Shown: piece after piece, positions 9,191 through 17,619 of the stretch
Position numbering within the stretch: position 1 is the first letter of the stretch
How the letters are laid out: every line of letters begins with the position of its first letter
Source of the DNA: JAGPUQ01 sp036961295
GTDB taxonomy: Bacteria > Pseudomonadota > Gammaproteobacteria > Pseudomonadales > Porticoccaceae
Reading direction: 5' to 3'
NCBI GenBank assembly: GCA_036961295.1
Contig: JBALVX010000001.1
Location: 1,674,001 to 1,738,000, forward strand
DNA length: 64,000 nucleotides
Position numbers and translations under genes: made by a program
Notes under the pieces: generated by a model
Seen by the model: the letters and a program-made list of their open reading frames with translations, nothing else
Databases searched by the model: none
What the model was told of the DNA's origin: nothing

Positions 9191-10840
9191 ATGTCTGTAT
9201 CCAGCGCGTCATCGAACCAGAGTTCAAATTCCCCAAATGCACGTACGGTAGACGCAGTCATCGTTGGCGCCGGATTCGCCGGTTTATACATGTTGCATCG
9301 CCTTCGAGAGCAAGGTCTGACGGCCCAAATTTTTGAAGCCGGTAGCGGCGCGGGGGGCACCTGGTTCTGGAACCGCTATCCCGGTGCGCGGGTGGATGTC
9401 GAAAGCATGCAGTACTCCTACCAGTTTTCCGAAGAACTCCAGCAGGAGTGGCAATGGTCCGAGCGCTACGCGCCACAGGCAGAGTTGCTGGAATATCTTA
9501 ACCACGTGGTTGAGCGCTTCGGTTTAGCCCCAGATATTCAATTTAACACCCGGGTAGAATCCGCTGTTTTTGATGACTCCAGTAAAACATGGCAGGTCAG
9601 CACGGATCAGGGTGACCAGGTTAATGCCAAATACTGCATTATGGCTACGGGATGCCTGTCCAAGGCAAACAAGCCAGACATCGCGGGAATGGACTCCTTC
9701 AATGGCCCCACTTACCACACGGGCGAATGGCCCCACGAGGAAGTGGATTTCAGCGGTATGCGGGTCGGTATTATCGGCACCGGTTCCTCCGCCATTCAGG
9801 CGATTCCGGAAATCGCCAGGCAAGCCGAACATTTAACGGTGTTTCAACGCACCCCTAATTTCTCGGTGCCCGCGCGCAATAAACCCCTGGACCCCGAAGA
9901 GGTTAAAAACGTAAAACAAAACTACGGCGCTTTACGAGAAGCGGGTCAGCAACAGTTCGGTGCCTTTGATGCGGACTCCAACACCAAAGCCGCTGCAGAA
10001 ATGTCTCCCGAAGAAATCAAAGCAGAACTCAACAAGCGTTGGCAAATGGGTGGTCTTAACTTTTTCGGTGTGTTTGTCGATTTCCTGGTTACTCAGGAAG
10101 CCAACGATATCGTCGCCGATTTCGTGCGTGAAAAAATCGCAGAACGTGTTAATGATCCAGAAACTGCCGCACTACTTGCGCCCAATACCGTATTTGGTTG
10201 CAAGCGCATATGCGCAGACACCGATTATTTTGAAACCTACAACCGCAACAATGTCACGCTGGTCGATATTAGTAAGACCTCCATTTCAGTAATCACGCCC
10301 GAGGGGCTTAAGGTCGGCGATGGTTCTTCTGAAGACAAAGCCTATGCGTTTGACGCCCTGGTTTTCGCCACCGGCTTCGATGCCATGACCGGTTCACTCA
10401 ACAAAATCGATATTCGCGGCTGCGGTGGCCAGACTTTAAAAGAAAAATGGGCGGCTGGGCCGCTCACTTATCTGGGCTTATGCTCTGCCGGGTTCCCCAA
10501 TCTGTTTACTATCAGCGGACCGGGTAGCCCCTCGGTGTTCACCAACATGGTGACGTCCATCGAACAACACGTGGAATACATTGGCGACATCATTGCTTAT
10601 ATGACCGATAATAAACTTGCCACCATCGAAGCGAGCCAAGAAGCCGAAACTCAGTGGGTTGCCCACGTCAATGAAGTGGCGAGTTATACGCTGCTTAATT
10701 CGTGTAACTCATGGTATCTGGGCGCCAACATCCCAGGTAAAAAGAGGGTTTTTATGCCCTATGCGGGCGGCTTCCCCCCCTACGTTGCCAAGTGCAACGA
10801 AGTCGCGGCAAAGGGTTACGAAGGCTTTACCTTGAGCTGA
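9191..10840 (+). CDS. Flavin-dependent Baeyer-Villiger monooxygenase
   Basis: An FAD/NADPH enzyme inserting oxygen next to a ketone to give an ester or lactone. It has 549 residues. The first dinucleotide-binding motif VGAGFAG is at about residue 26. The Baeyer-Villiger fingerprint F-x-G-x-x-x-H-x-x-x-W-P is present as FNGPTYHTGEWP (about 172-183), and the second Rossmann motif GTGSSAIQ is at about 197. The length and the GGTWFWNRYPGARVD segment match the cyclohexanone/cycloalkanone monooxygenase group. The ATG has GGAGG upstream. The substrate is unknown. The next gene encodes an esterase-fold protein that could hydrolyse its product. Confidence 0.92.
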   Translation: MSVSSASSNQSSNSPNARTVDAVIVGAGFAGLYMLHRLREQGLTAQIFEAGSGAGGTWFWNRYPGARVDVESMQYSYQFSEELQQEWQWSERYAPQAELLEYLNHVVERFGLAPDIQFNTRVESAVFDDSSKTWQVSTDQGDQVNAKYCIMATGCLSKANKPDIAGMDSFNGPTYHTGEWPHEEVDFSGMRVGIIGTGSSAIQAIPEIARQAEHLTVFQRTPNFSVPARNKPLDPEEVKNVKQNYGALREAGQQQFGAFDADSNTKAAAEMSPEEIKAELNKRWQMGGLNFFGVFVDFLVTQEANDIVADFVREKIAERVNDPETAALLAPNTVFGCKRICADTDYFETYNRNNVTLVDISKTSISVITPEGLKVGDGSSEDKAYAFDALVFATGFDAMTGSLNKIDIRGCGGQTLKEKWAAGPLTYLGLCSAGFPNLFTISGPGSPSVFTNMVTSIEQHVEYIGDIIAYMTDNKLATIEASQEAETQWVAHVNEVASYTLLNSCNSWYLGANIPGKKRVFMPYAGGFPPYVAKCNEVAAKGYEGFTLS

Positions 10841-10923
10841 GTTAATGAACGTCGTAAACCGACCAATGGAGAAAGGCCATTAACAGCCTAAATATAAAAT
10901 CGTCCCATTATGATTTTAGTGAA

Positions 10924-12081
10924 ATGCACGGCGCCATGCAGAAGTATGTGGATAACAAGCTGCTTAGCGGCCTGTCGGCGGTGGTCTTAAAAGGCACTGA
11001 CATTGTCGATTTCAAAACCTGGGGTTACATGGATATGGAATCTCTTACCCCAATGACCGGCGATGCTATTTTTCGTATTTATTCCAATACTAAAATCATT
11101 ACCACTGCCGCCGCGATGATACTTTACGACGACGGTGCGTTTCAGCTCGACGACGCTCTCGATACATACATTCCACAGTTCAAACATCTAAAGGTACTGA
11201 AAAAGGGCGCGAGTGATTTAACGCAAACAGAACCGCTAAACAACGCTCCCACCATTCGACAGTTAATGTCTCACAGCGCCGGTTTTAGTTACGGATTGTT
11301 TATCAACAACCCGCTGGATCAGGCTTATGCGGATCAACGCATGACCCAGAAAGATTCTAGCTTTGCGGAAATGATCGACAAGCTGGCGGAACTGCCTTTA
11401 GCTTATCAACCTGGCGAGCAGTGGCAGTATAGTGTCGGCATCGACATCCTGGCGCATCTAATTGAAATTTGGTCCGGGAAAAGTTTTATCGAATTTTTAA
11501 AAGAGAGGCTGTTTAATCCCCTGCAAATGGTGGATACCGACTTTTATGTACCGGAGAAAAATCACCACCGTCTAACAACCAACTACAGCCCGCTGAATTT
11601 ACTCGACCCAATGGAGCCAGGACTCAAAGCCTGTCCCGATCTGTTAATTGGCAGCGTACTGAAACCCAAAAGCTTTCAATCTGGTGGTGCCGGACTGGTA
11701 TCCACTATTGGCGACTACACCACGTTTATCCAGATGATAGCTAACCGTGGCGAATGGAATGGCCAGCGCATTCTGTCCCCGGAATCCGTCGAGTTAATGC
11801 GCACCAATCAGCTCCGTGAGGGCGTCAAAGTAAAACTACCTACCTGGGATATGCCCAACACCGTCTTTGGCCTGGGTTTTGCCATTAAAAATTCGCCTGC
11901 TGACGGAGAACCAGACAGCGCTATTGGCGAATATCATTGGGGCGGCCTGGCTGCTACACACTCCTGGATTTCACCCAAAGCCAATCTTTCAGCTTTGATA
12001 TTTACCCAGCGCGCCTATGGATTTTGGCATCCCTTTAGCCACGAATTTAAGCGTTTGGTCTACAAAATCGCTGGGGATTAG
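10924..12081 (+). CDS. Beta-lactamase-fold serine hydrolase (class C / EstB-like esterase)
   Basis: A 385-residue cytoplasmic protein, with no signal peptide visible, in the serine beta-lactamase/DD-peptidase superfamily. The SxxK nucleophile motif is SNTK (about residue 57). The tyrosine motif is YSVG (about 176). The third box is taken by HWGG (about 338). The missing signal peptide and the neighbouring Baeyer-Villiger enzyme favour an intracellular ester or lactone hydrolase over antibiotic resistance. The ribosome-binding site is poor. An alternative start is the Met codon at 10939. It follows the monooxygenase by 83 bp on the same strand and may be cotranscribed. Confidence 0.85.
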   Translation: MHGAMQKYVDNKLLSGLSAVVLKGTDIVDFKTWGYMDMESLTPMTGDAIFRIYSNTKIITTAAAMILYDDGAFQLDDALDTYIPQFKHLKVLKKGASDLTQTEPLNNAPTIRQLMSHSAGFSYGLFINNPLDQAYADQRMTQKDSSFAEMIDKLAELPLAYQPGEQWQYSVGIDILAHLIEIWSGKSFIEFLKERLFNPLQMVDTDFYVPEKNHHRLTTNYSPLNLLDPMEPGLKACPDLLIGSVLKPKSFQSGGAGLVSTIGDYTTFIQMIANRGEWNGQRILSPESVELMRTNQLREGVKVKLPTWDMPNTVFGLGFAIKNSPADGEPDSAIGEYHWGGLAATHSWISPKANLSALIFTQRAYGFWHPFSHEFKRLVYKIAGD

Positions 12082-12106
12082 TCTGGCTAAATGCTAGCCC
12101 CAATCC

Positions 12107-12126
12107 CGTGCTACAATTCCAGCACG
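12107..12126 (+). other. Small hairpin downstream of the serine hydrolase gene
   Basis: CGTGCT (12107-12112) pairs with AGCACG (12121-12126) around an 8-nt loop. There is no T-tract after it, so it is not called a terminator. Confidence 0.4.
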
Positions 12127-12156
12127 TTGCCTCAGTTGGTAACAACAAACCCCGAG

Positions 12157-12281
12157 CCCCGGAGTTCTAAGGCCAGAAACAGGCTAAGAACCCGGAGCCG
12201 GAATCATCCTCGGTGTATTTAGAGGATTAGATTCCCAGGGATCAGCAGGAAACTGCTCATCCTCCCGACTTTGGAAAGGTG
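12157..12281 (+). promoter_or_regulatory. Candidate molybdenum-cofactor riboswitch upstream of moaA
   Basis: The untranslated leader of the moa operon is densely paired. GTTCT/AGAAC (12164-12168 with 12187-12191) encloses an inner GGCC/GGCT stem. ATCCTC (12206-12211) pairs with GAGGAT (12222-12227). AGCAG-GAAA-CTGCT (12244-12257) is a perfect hairpin with a GNRA tetraloop. Finally ACTTT can pair with AAGGT over the moaA ribosome-binding site. GGAG near 12193-12196 can pair with CTCC near 12261. GNRA loops and a position just before moaA fit the MoCo RNA motif known in Gammaproteobacteria. No covariance search was possible. Confidence 0.7.
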
Positions 12282-12287
12282 TTTGAC

Positions 12288-13262
12288 ATGCTAGAAGACC
12301 GCTTCGGGCGCGAGTTTCATTACTTACGCCTATCTATTACCGATGTCTGCAACTTCCGTTGCAACTATTGCCTGCCCGATGGCTACGAAGGCCGACCGGA
12401 CGAGGCCTTCCTGTCGCTGGATGAAATTCGTCGCATCGCCTCGGCGTTTGCCGCTACCGGGACCTCCAAAATTCGCATCACCGGCGGAGAGCCCTCGGTG
12501 CGTAAGGATCTCACCGAGATTATTCGCACAGTAAAATCCACACCCGGCATCAATAAAGTCGCCATGACCACCAATGGCTATCGCCTGCCAGAATTGATCG
12601 GTAGTTGGGCGGATGCGGGCCTGGACGCGCTTAATGTCAGCATCGACAGTCTCGACCCCGCCGTATTTCAAGCCATTACCGGACACAGTCAACTTCAGCA
12701 ACTGCTGGATGGCCTTGAGCGCGCAGTCGAGCTGGGCATCCCCACCATTAAAGTCAATGCGGTGATGCTGAAAGGCTTTAACGACAACCAACTGGGCCGC
12801 TTTCAGGAGTGGCTAAAACATAAACCCATCACTTTGCGTTTTATCGAATTGATGCAGACCGGTGACAACGCCAAATTTTTCGCGGAACGTCACGTCGCTG
12901 GCGACGACGTGCGCACGCAGCTGTTAAACACCGGCTGGACACCCACCCTCCGCGGAAAAGACGCCGGCCCCGCGCAGGAATTTCACCACCCAGACTACAT
13001 GGGTCGCGTGGGCCTTATCATGCCTTACAGTAAAGATTTCTGTGCTACCTGCAACCGTCTGCGTGTTAACTCCACTGGCAAACTCCACCTCTGTCTGTTT
13101 TCCGAGAACGGTCTGGATTTGCGCCACCTCTTACAGGCAGACAGCCAGCAAGAGGAGTTAATTAATTTTTTGCACAGTCAATTAGCCGACAAAAAGGTCA
13201 GCCACTTTTTACAAGACGGTGATAGTGGCGGCACTCGCCATCTCGCCATGCTGGGAGGATAA
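12288..13262 (+). CDS. moaA: GTP 3',8-cyclase MoaA (radical SAM)
   Basis: First enzyme of molybdopterin synthesis; makes 3',8-cyclo-GTP from GTP. The radical-SAM cluster motif CNFRCNYC is near residue 20, and the SAM glycine motif TGGEPSVR follows. The second cluster is held by CATCNRLR and a later Cys (LCLF), and the protein ends GG after a GTRHLAMLGG tail. The ATG at 12288 is chosen over the in-frame GTG at 12279 because GGAAAGG (12273-12279) is then 8 bp upstream. About 324 residues. First gene of moaA-B-C-D-E-mobA, with the candidate riboswitch in its leader. Confidence 0.95.
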   Translation: MLEDRFGREFHYLRLSITDVCNFRCNYCLPDGYEGRPDEAFLSLDEIRRIASAFAATGTSKIRITGGEPSVRKDLTEIIRTVKSTPGINKVAMTTNGYRLPELIGSWADAGLDALNVSIDSLDPAVFQAITGHSQLQQLLDGLERAVELGIPTIKVNAVMLKGFNDNQLGRFQEWLKHKPITLRFIELMQTGDNAKFFAERHVAGDDVRTQLLNTGWTPTLRGKDAGPAQEFHHPDYMGRVGLIMPYSKDFCATCNRLRVNSTGKLHLCLFSENGLDLRHLLQADSQQEELINFLHSQLADKKVSHFLQDGDSGGTRHLAMLGG

Positions 13263-13266
13263 ACAC

Positions 13267-13818
13267 GTGGTTAAAAATTACGCGGAGAATTTCCAGGCGC
13301 TCAACATTGCGGTACTCACCGTCTCCGACAGTCGCACCGAAGACAGCGATACCTCAGGGCAACTGTTGGTAGAAAAACTCACCGCAGCCGGGCATCAGCT
13401 GGCCGGCAAGCATATTGTAAAGGATGAGCTGTACACCATTCGCGCGGTGGTCGCGACCTGGATTGCCTCGAATAGCATACAGGCCATATTAATTACCGGC
13501 GGCACCGGCTTTACCGGACGCGATTCGACCCCCCAGGCGGTACTACCGTTGTTCGACACGGTCATCGACGGCTACGGCGAATTATTCCGACACGTGTCTT
13601 ACCAGGATATTGGCTCCTCCACCGTACAATCCCGCGCTGTAGCAGGTTTATCCAATGGCACCATCGTGTTCTGCATGCCCGGCTCCACCAACGCCTGCCG
13701 CACCGCCTGGGATAAAATTATCGGAGAACAACTGGACGCCAGCCACAAACCCTGTAATTTTGTTGGCCAGTTAAAATCCATTAACAATGCTGACTGTACC
13801 AGTCGGGAACCGAGTTAA
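13267..13818 (+). CDS. moaB: Molybdopterin adenylyltransferase-type protein MoaB
   Basis: A 183-residue MoaB/MogA-fold protein that adenylates molybdopterin or assists molybdate insertion. Motifs are TVSDSRT (about 18), TGGTGFTGRD (about 78-87) and the PGSTNACRTAWD segment (about 137). The GTG at 13267 is preferred over the upstream GTG at 13219 because GGGAGGA (13253-13259) is 7 bp before it and the upstream extension would overlap the end of moaA. It sits 4 bp after the moaA stop. No mogA is visible in the window, so this protein may supply that function. Confidence 0.92.
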   Translation: MVKNYAENFQALNIAVLTVSDSRTEDSDTSGQLLVEKLTAAGHQLAGKHIVKDELYTIRAVVATWIASNSIQAILITGGTGFTGRDSTPQAVLPLFDTVIDGYGELFRHVSYQDIGSSTVQSRAVAGLSNGTIVFCMPGSTNACRTAWDKIIGEQLDASHKPCNFVGQLKSINNADCTSREPS

Positions 13819-13823
13819 CTGCG

Positions 13824-14300
13824 ATGACCGAATTCAGTCATATCAATGCCGATGGCGAAGCCAATATGGTGGACGTCAGTGGCAAAGCCATAAGCACTCG
13901 CGCCGCCGTGGCCGAAGGCTTTGTATTGATGCAAGCTGAAACCCTAAAATTAATTCGTGATGGCGGCCACCACAAAGGCGATGTTCTCGCCACCGCACGC
14001 ATCGCCGGTATTCAAGGCGCGAAACGCTGCCCCGATTTAATTCCTCTCTGCCACCCCTTAATGCTGTCCAAAGTACAGGTGGATTTTGAATTACAGGACA
14101 GCAAAAACCGCATTCGCATTACCGCGCTGTGCAAACTCGACGGCAAAACTGGCGTCGAGATGGAAGCACTCACCGCCGTTTCCGTCGCCGCACTCACTCT
14201 GTTTGATATGTGCAAAGCCGTCGATCCGGGCATGGTGATTGAAGACATCAAAGTGCTGAGTAAGGCAGGCGGAAAAACCGGAAACTGGGAACGCAGTTAA
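13824..14300 (+). CDS. moaC: Cyclic pyranopterin monophosphate synthase MoaC
   Basis: Converts 3',8-cyclo-GTP to cyclic pyranopterin monophosphate in the cytoplasm as a hexamer. It has 158 residues, the family's usual length. Recognisable segments are ANMVDVSGK near the N-terminus, GAKRCPDLIPLCHPL (about 67-81) and TGVEMEALTAVSVAALT (about 110-126). It begins 5 bp after moaB. Confidence 0.95.
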   Translation: MTEFSHINADGEANMVDVSGKAISTRAAVAEGFVLMQAETLKLIRDGGHHKGDVLATARIAGIQGAKRCPDLIPLCHPLMLSKVQVDFELQDSKNRIRITALCKLDGKTGVEMEALTAVSVAALTLFDMCKAVDPGMVIEDIKVLSKAGGKTGNWERS

Positions 14301-14338
14301 CTTTAAAGTAAATAAACACCTTCGGTGATCTCAACATC

Positions 14339-14599
14339 ATGATTAAAGTTTTATTCTTTGCCCAAATCCGAGAACGCCTGAACTGCGCTCAGGTAGACAT
14401 CAGCACTGACAAGCCTTCCACCGCTCCGTCAACCATCGCCGAACTAAAAACCCTGCTCGCCCAACGTGGCGACCTCTGGCGCCTGATGTTTGCGGAGCAG
14501 CAAGTGCTTTCTGCGATCAATAAAGTCATGAGCACAAACGACTCTCCTATTCAGGCAGGAGACGAAGTCGCATTTTTTCCACCGGTGACGGGGGGATAA
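14339..14599 (+). CDS. moaD: Molybdopterin synthase small subunit MoaD
   Basis: Sulfur carrier for molybdopterin synthase; its C-terminal Gly is activated by MoeB and thiocarboxylated. The 86-residue protein has a ubiquitin-like fold pattern starting IKVLFFAQIRE, and ends in AFFPPVTGG, the double glycine required for function. It lies 38 bp after moaC and 3 bp before moaE. Confidence 0.95.
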   Translation: MIKVLFFAQIRERLNCAQVDISTDKPSTAPSTIAELKTLLAQRGDLWRLMFAEQQVLSAINKVMSTNDSPIQAGDEVAFFPPVTGG

Positions 14600-14602
14600 G
14601 TA

Positions 14603-15145
14603 ATGTCCGCTACTAACACCCGTATTCGCATTCTCGAAGATTCGTTTGACCCCGCGGCCATGAGCGCGGAGATGACCGCGTCTAATATTACGAGAAGCAC
14701 TACGGGAAGTACTACGAGAAGTACTACGGGCAGTCATACGGAAAGCACTACAGGAAGCTCTACGGAAAATAATACCCATGGCGCACTGGTAACGTTTACC
14801 GGCATGGTGCGCGATCTTGTGGAAAACCCAGTCAACGCCATGTTGCTGGAACACTACCCCGGCATGACCGAACGCGCGCTGGAAGCTATTATTCACAAAG
14901 CGCGCGAACGCTGGACTCTCGGCGACATCAACATTACTCACCGCGTCGGCATGCTCTACCCCGGAGAGCCTATCGTATTTGTCGGTGTTAGCAGCGCCCA
15001 CCGACGCGAGGCCTTTGAGGCCTGCCAGTTCTTAATGGATTATTTAAAAATCGAAGCTCCGTTCTGGAAAAAAGAATTTACGCCCGACGGCGAACATTGG
15101 GTAGAAGCCAAAAGCAGTGATACTGATGCAGCCGGGCGCTGGTAA
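14603..15145 (+). CDS. moaE: Molybdopterin synthase large subunit MoaE with Ser/Thr-rich repeat insert
   Basis: Catalytic subunit that transfers sulfur from MoaD thiocarboxylate to make molybdopterin. The family core is clear: GALVTFTGMVRD (about 55), LEHYPGMTERALE, IVFVGVSSAHRREAFEAC and the C-terminal PFWKKEF lysines. It has 180 residues, longer than the usual roughly 150. The extra length is a low-complexity stretch (about residues 28-57) of TxST units encoded by seven 12-bp repeats, placed between the first strand and the catalytic core. The rest of the protein looks intact, so it is probably still functional. Confidence 0.93.
   Translation: MSATNTRIRILEDSFDPAAMSAEMTASNITRSTTGSTTRSTTGSHTESTTGSSTENNTHGALVTFTGMVRDLVENPVNAMLLEHYPGMTERALEAIIHKARERWTLGDINITHRVGMLYPGEPIVFVGVSSAHRREAFEACQFLMDYLKIEAPFWKKEFTPDGEHWVEAKSSDTDAAGRW
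14689..14772 (+). repeat. In-frame tandem repeat, 7 x 12 bp, inside moaE
   Basis: Seven contiguous 12-bp units on the theme TACGRGAAGYAC encode four-residue units such as TRST, TGST, TEST. Units differ by 1-4 bases. Confidence 0.95.
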
Positions 15146-15148
15146 GCC

Positions 15149-15718
15149 GTGAGTACTGTTTCACCGCAGCCAAAAACCATTGGGGCTATTCTCGCCGGGG
15201 GGAAGTCCCAACGTATGGGACAGGATAAAGCCTTACTTCAGGTAGGTAGCGGTACCCTGCTCGATCACATGAACAACACGCTTAAGGCCCTGCCAATACT
15301 GACCGACGTGGTTATTTGCCGAAATCAGGCAGGTTATCTAAACGACATAAAACCCGACCTAGGGCCCCTGGGTGCACTCTATACATTGAGCCAGCACTAC
15401 CCTGATTACCGAGCGCTGATTGTGCCCGTAGATATGCCCTTACTGAGTATTGAATTATTATCAGAGCTATACGAAAAGAGTAAGGGAGCTACCGCTATGC
15501 ACTTTGACGGCTATATTTTCCCGCTAGTTATTTCTTTGGGAAAAGAACTCAATCAAGAGCTAGAAAAACGTATCAAGAATAGCGACTCCGACCTGTCTGT
15601 TGCCAAACTATTGCGAAACATTAAAACCGAAACAACACCCAAACCTGTCGACATGGCGCAGCTCTCTAACATTAACACCCTGGATGAATGGGAGGCGCTA
15701 CAACAAAATTTACGATAA
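15149..15718 (+). CDS. mobA: Molybdenum cofactor guanylyltransferase MobA
   Basis: Adds GMP to molybdopterin to form the bis-MGD cofactor precursor used by DMSO-reductase-family enzymes. It has 189 residues. The nucleotidyltransferase signature LAGGKSQRMGQDKALL is at about 15-30 and the metal-binding PVDMPLL near residue 96. The start is GTG, 3 bp after the moaE stop. It is the last gene of the moa operon. Its presence implies bis-MGD enzymes elsewhere in the genome; none lies in this window. Its stop codon falls inside a 13-bp duplication. Confidence 0.92.
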   Translation: MSTVSPQPKTIGAILAGGKSQRMGQDKALLQVGSGTLLDHMNNTLKALPILTDVVICRNQAGYLNDIKPDLGPLGALYTLSQHYPDYRALIVPVDMPLLSIELLSELYEKSKGATAMHFDGYIFPLVISLGKELNQELEKRIKNSDSDLSVAKLLRNIKTETTPKPVDMAQLSNINTLDEWEALQQNLR

Positions 15719-15733
15719 AAAGTTACGATAAAA
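15708..15733. repeat. 13-bp duplication across the mobA stop codon
   Basis: ATTTACGATAAAA (15708-15720) holds the last mobA codons and stop. AGTTACGATAAAA (15721-15733) repeats it with one change. Confidence 0.85.
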
Positions 15734-15761
15734 TATTAAAATTAATCCGAACTAAGCCGCG

Positions 15762-16199
15762 CTATATATCGTGTTTCTTATCAACATCATCTTCCGGACG
15801 ACCATAGGCTTTTGCCGTGTAGGTCAAAAGAAAAATCGCTCCGCTAAGCAACACAATTGCGCCGGATATTCCTAATAGCACCTTAAGATGAAGTATATCC
15901 AGAGCCTGCTGAACGTCGAGCACTAGATGTCTTGAAAGCGCTGTTATCGCGATAAATATCAAAAACTGCACCGGCAGTCTGTGAGTTTTAAAATAAATTC
16001 CGATCATCGCGCCTAATTCAAGATAGATAAACAACAACAGAATATCCTTTAGCTCCGCATGCCCCTTTTCCATCATATGTAGATATTCGTAAACTGCAGA
16101 CCAGACTACCGTTGCGCCGATAATAAATAATGCCAGGTAGTGAAATACATCAACTAATACCGATCCAAATTTTAGAACCTTATCCGGAGTGCTTTCCAT
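15762..16199 (-). CDS. psiE: PsiE-family inner-membrane protein
   Basis: A 145-residue protein with four hydrophobic helices (about 15-33, 50-68, 75-88 and 107-127). The segments FIYLELGAMIGIYFKTHRLPVQFLIFIAITALSRH (about 57-91) and the acidic/basic tail match the phosphate-starvation-inducible PsiE family. The biochemical role is unknown in all members. I saw no Pho box in the short upstream region. It is the last gene of a minus-strand run and converges with mobA. Confidence 0.85.
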   Translation of the reverse strand: MESTPDKVLKFGSVLVDVFHYLALFIIGATVVWSAVYEYLHMMEKGHAELKDILLLFIYLELGAMIGIYFKTHRLPVQFLIFIAITALSRHLVLDVQQALDILHLKVLLGISGAIVLLSGAIFLLTYTAKAYGRPEDDVDKKHDI

Positions 16200-16300
16200 A
16201 AATAATTTCCTCTATCACTCAATAATAAGTAGAACTTTATCGCTGCCATTACTCACGGAGAAAGTAAGCTTTAACTATCGCGAATAATTCAACTATAAAT

Positions 16301-17473
16301 TCAATTTTCTTGTCCAAACACGCCTTTTCCCAGCATTGCTTTAATTTCATCTTCTGAAAACCCTACGGTTCGAGCCAACTCCAGATTATGAGCACCTAAC
16401 TCTGGCGCTTTAAAATTAATCTGACCCGGCTCGTTGGCAAACTTAATCGGAATACCAATATGCTCCCAACCTCGGTCATCTTCAACTATCATTTCTCGCG
16501 CGCGAATTTGTGGATCATCCGCACCCTGACGCAAATCATTGACGGGGGCAAAAGCGGCGTCCACATCGGCAAACCACTCTATCCATTCTTCCTGCGTTTT
16601 ACTGAGAAACTTTTCCCGCAAAAATGCTTTAACCGGCTCCTGGGTCGATCCAGGGGGCGGCTGACAAAACTCGATAAGGTCAGGCCGCTCCATTTTATTC
16701 AACACGTTGACCGCAAAGTGCATTTCAGAAGCACCCAGCACCACGTATTTTTCGTCTTTAGTTTCGTAGATGTTGTACATGGCATAACCGCCCCAGGTAC
16801 GCTCATCCTTCACCACGGGTGCTTTTTTCTCGGCAAACACCGAGCCCATATTGTTGGGCACACAGGCCATCAGCGAATCCATCATCGCCAAATCAATGTA
16901 GTCACCCTGCCCGGTCTCCTTACGGCGCAGCAAGGCCATTAACACCGCTGACAAACCCATCATTGAGGTGAGCATATCGGCGGTGGGAATTGCAGGAATT
17001 GCCGGTTTGCCATCGAAGCCGAGATTGACTGACAGTATTCCCGCGTAGGCTTCCGTCGCCAAATCGTGAGCGGGCTTTTTCATATAGGGGCCAGTCTGCC
17101 CAAAGGCAGACAAGGAGGCGTAGACCACTCCTGGGTTGCGCGCTTTAATATCCTCGTAACTCACACCCAGGCGCTGCACCACACCGGGGCGGAAGGCTTC
17201 GATCACCACATCGGCTTGCTCGGCAAGGCGCAGGGCCATCTCCTTGCCTTCATCGGTTTTAAGATTAAGCTGCACACTCTTCTTGCCTCGATGGGTGTTG
17301 GCGAAATACACCGTCATACCGTCGCGCTTAGGGCCAATTTCCCGATTCGGCTCACCGCCATTAATGGGTTCGAGCTTGATCACCTCGGCACCGTGGTCAG
17401 CCATCATCTGGGTGAGTGCCGGACCGGGGAGGAATAGCGATAAATCAAGAACCTTTACACCATCTAACTTCAT
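16301..17473 (-). CDS. CaiB/BaiF family (type III) CoA-transferase
   Basis: Moves CoA between carboxylic acids through an aspartyl-CoA thioester. It has 390 residues; the first domain starts GVKVLDLSLFLPGP, and ANTHRGKKSVQLNLKT and VVIEAFRPGVV are typical. The catalytic Asp is expected in the segment YAGILSVNLGFD/HDLATEAYAG (about 125-145). It lies downstream of HIT and the split MaoC hydratase on the same strand, so it probably activates or recycles a CoA ester in the same catabolic route. The substrate is not identifiable. Confidence 0.9.
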   Translation of the reverse strand: MKLDGVKVLDLSLFLPGPALTQMMADHGAEVIKLEPINGGEPNREIGPKRDGMTVYFANTHRGKKSVQLNLKTDEGKEMALRLAEQADVVIEAFRPGVVQRLGVSYEDIKARNPGVVYASLSAFGQTGPYMKKPAHDLATEAYAGILSVNLGFDGKPAIPAIPTADMLTSMMGLSAVLMALLRRKETGQGDYIDLAMMDSLMACVPNNMGSVFAEKKAPVVKDERTWGGYAMYNIYETKDEKYVVLGASEMHFAVNVLNKMERPDLIEFCQPPPGSTQEPVKAFLREKFLSKTQEEWIEWFADVDAAFAPVNDLRQGADDPQIRAREMIVEDDRGWEHIGIPIKFANEPGQINFKAPELGAHNLELARTVGFSEDEIKAMLGKGVFGQEN

Positions 17474-17485
17474 TTACTTTGCCTT

Positions 17486-17517
17486 TTACTGTTGACCTTC
17501 ATTACAGTTGATCTTCA
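17486..17517. repeat. Tandem repeat, 2 x 16 bp, upstream of the CoA-transferase
   Basis: TTACTGTTGACCTTCA is followed by TTACAGTTGATCTTCA (two changes). Confidence 0.8.
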
Positions 17518-17619
17518 AATTACTCTCCCCGATCGGTGTAGCCGGGTTGATTGTCATGAATAACTTAGAATTTGGTTATTCCCCACAAAACCCATTAAAC
17601 ATTATCCCGCCAAACTCGC

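Noticed and set aside
12107..12126. Hairpin after the serine hydrolase gene as terminator
   Set aside because: No T-tract follows and the stem has only six pairs.
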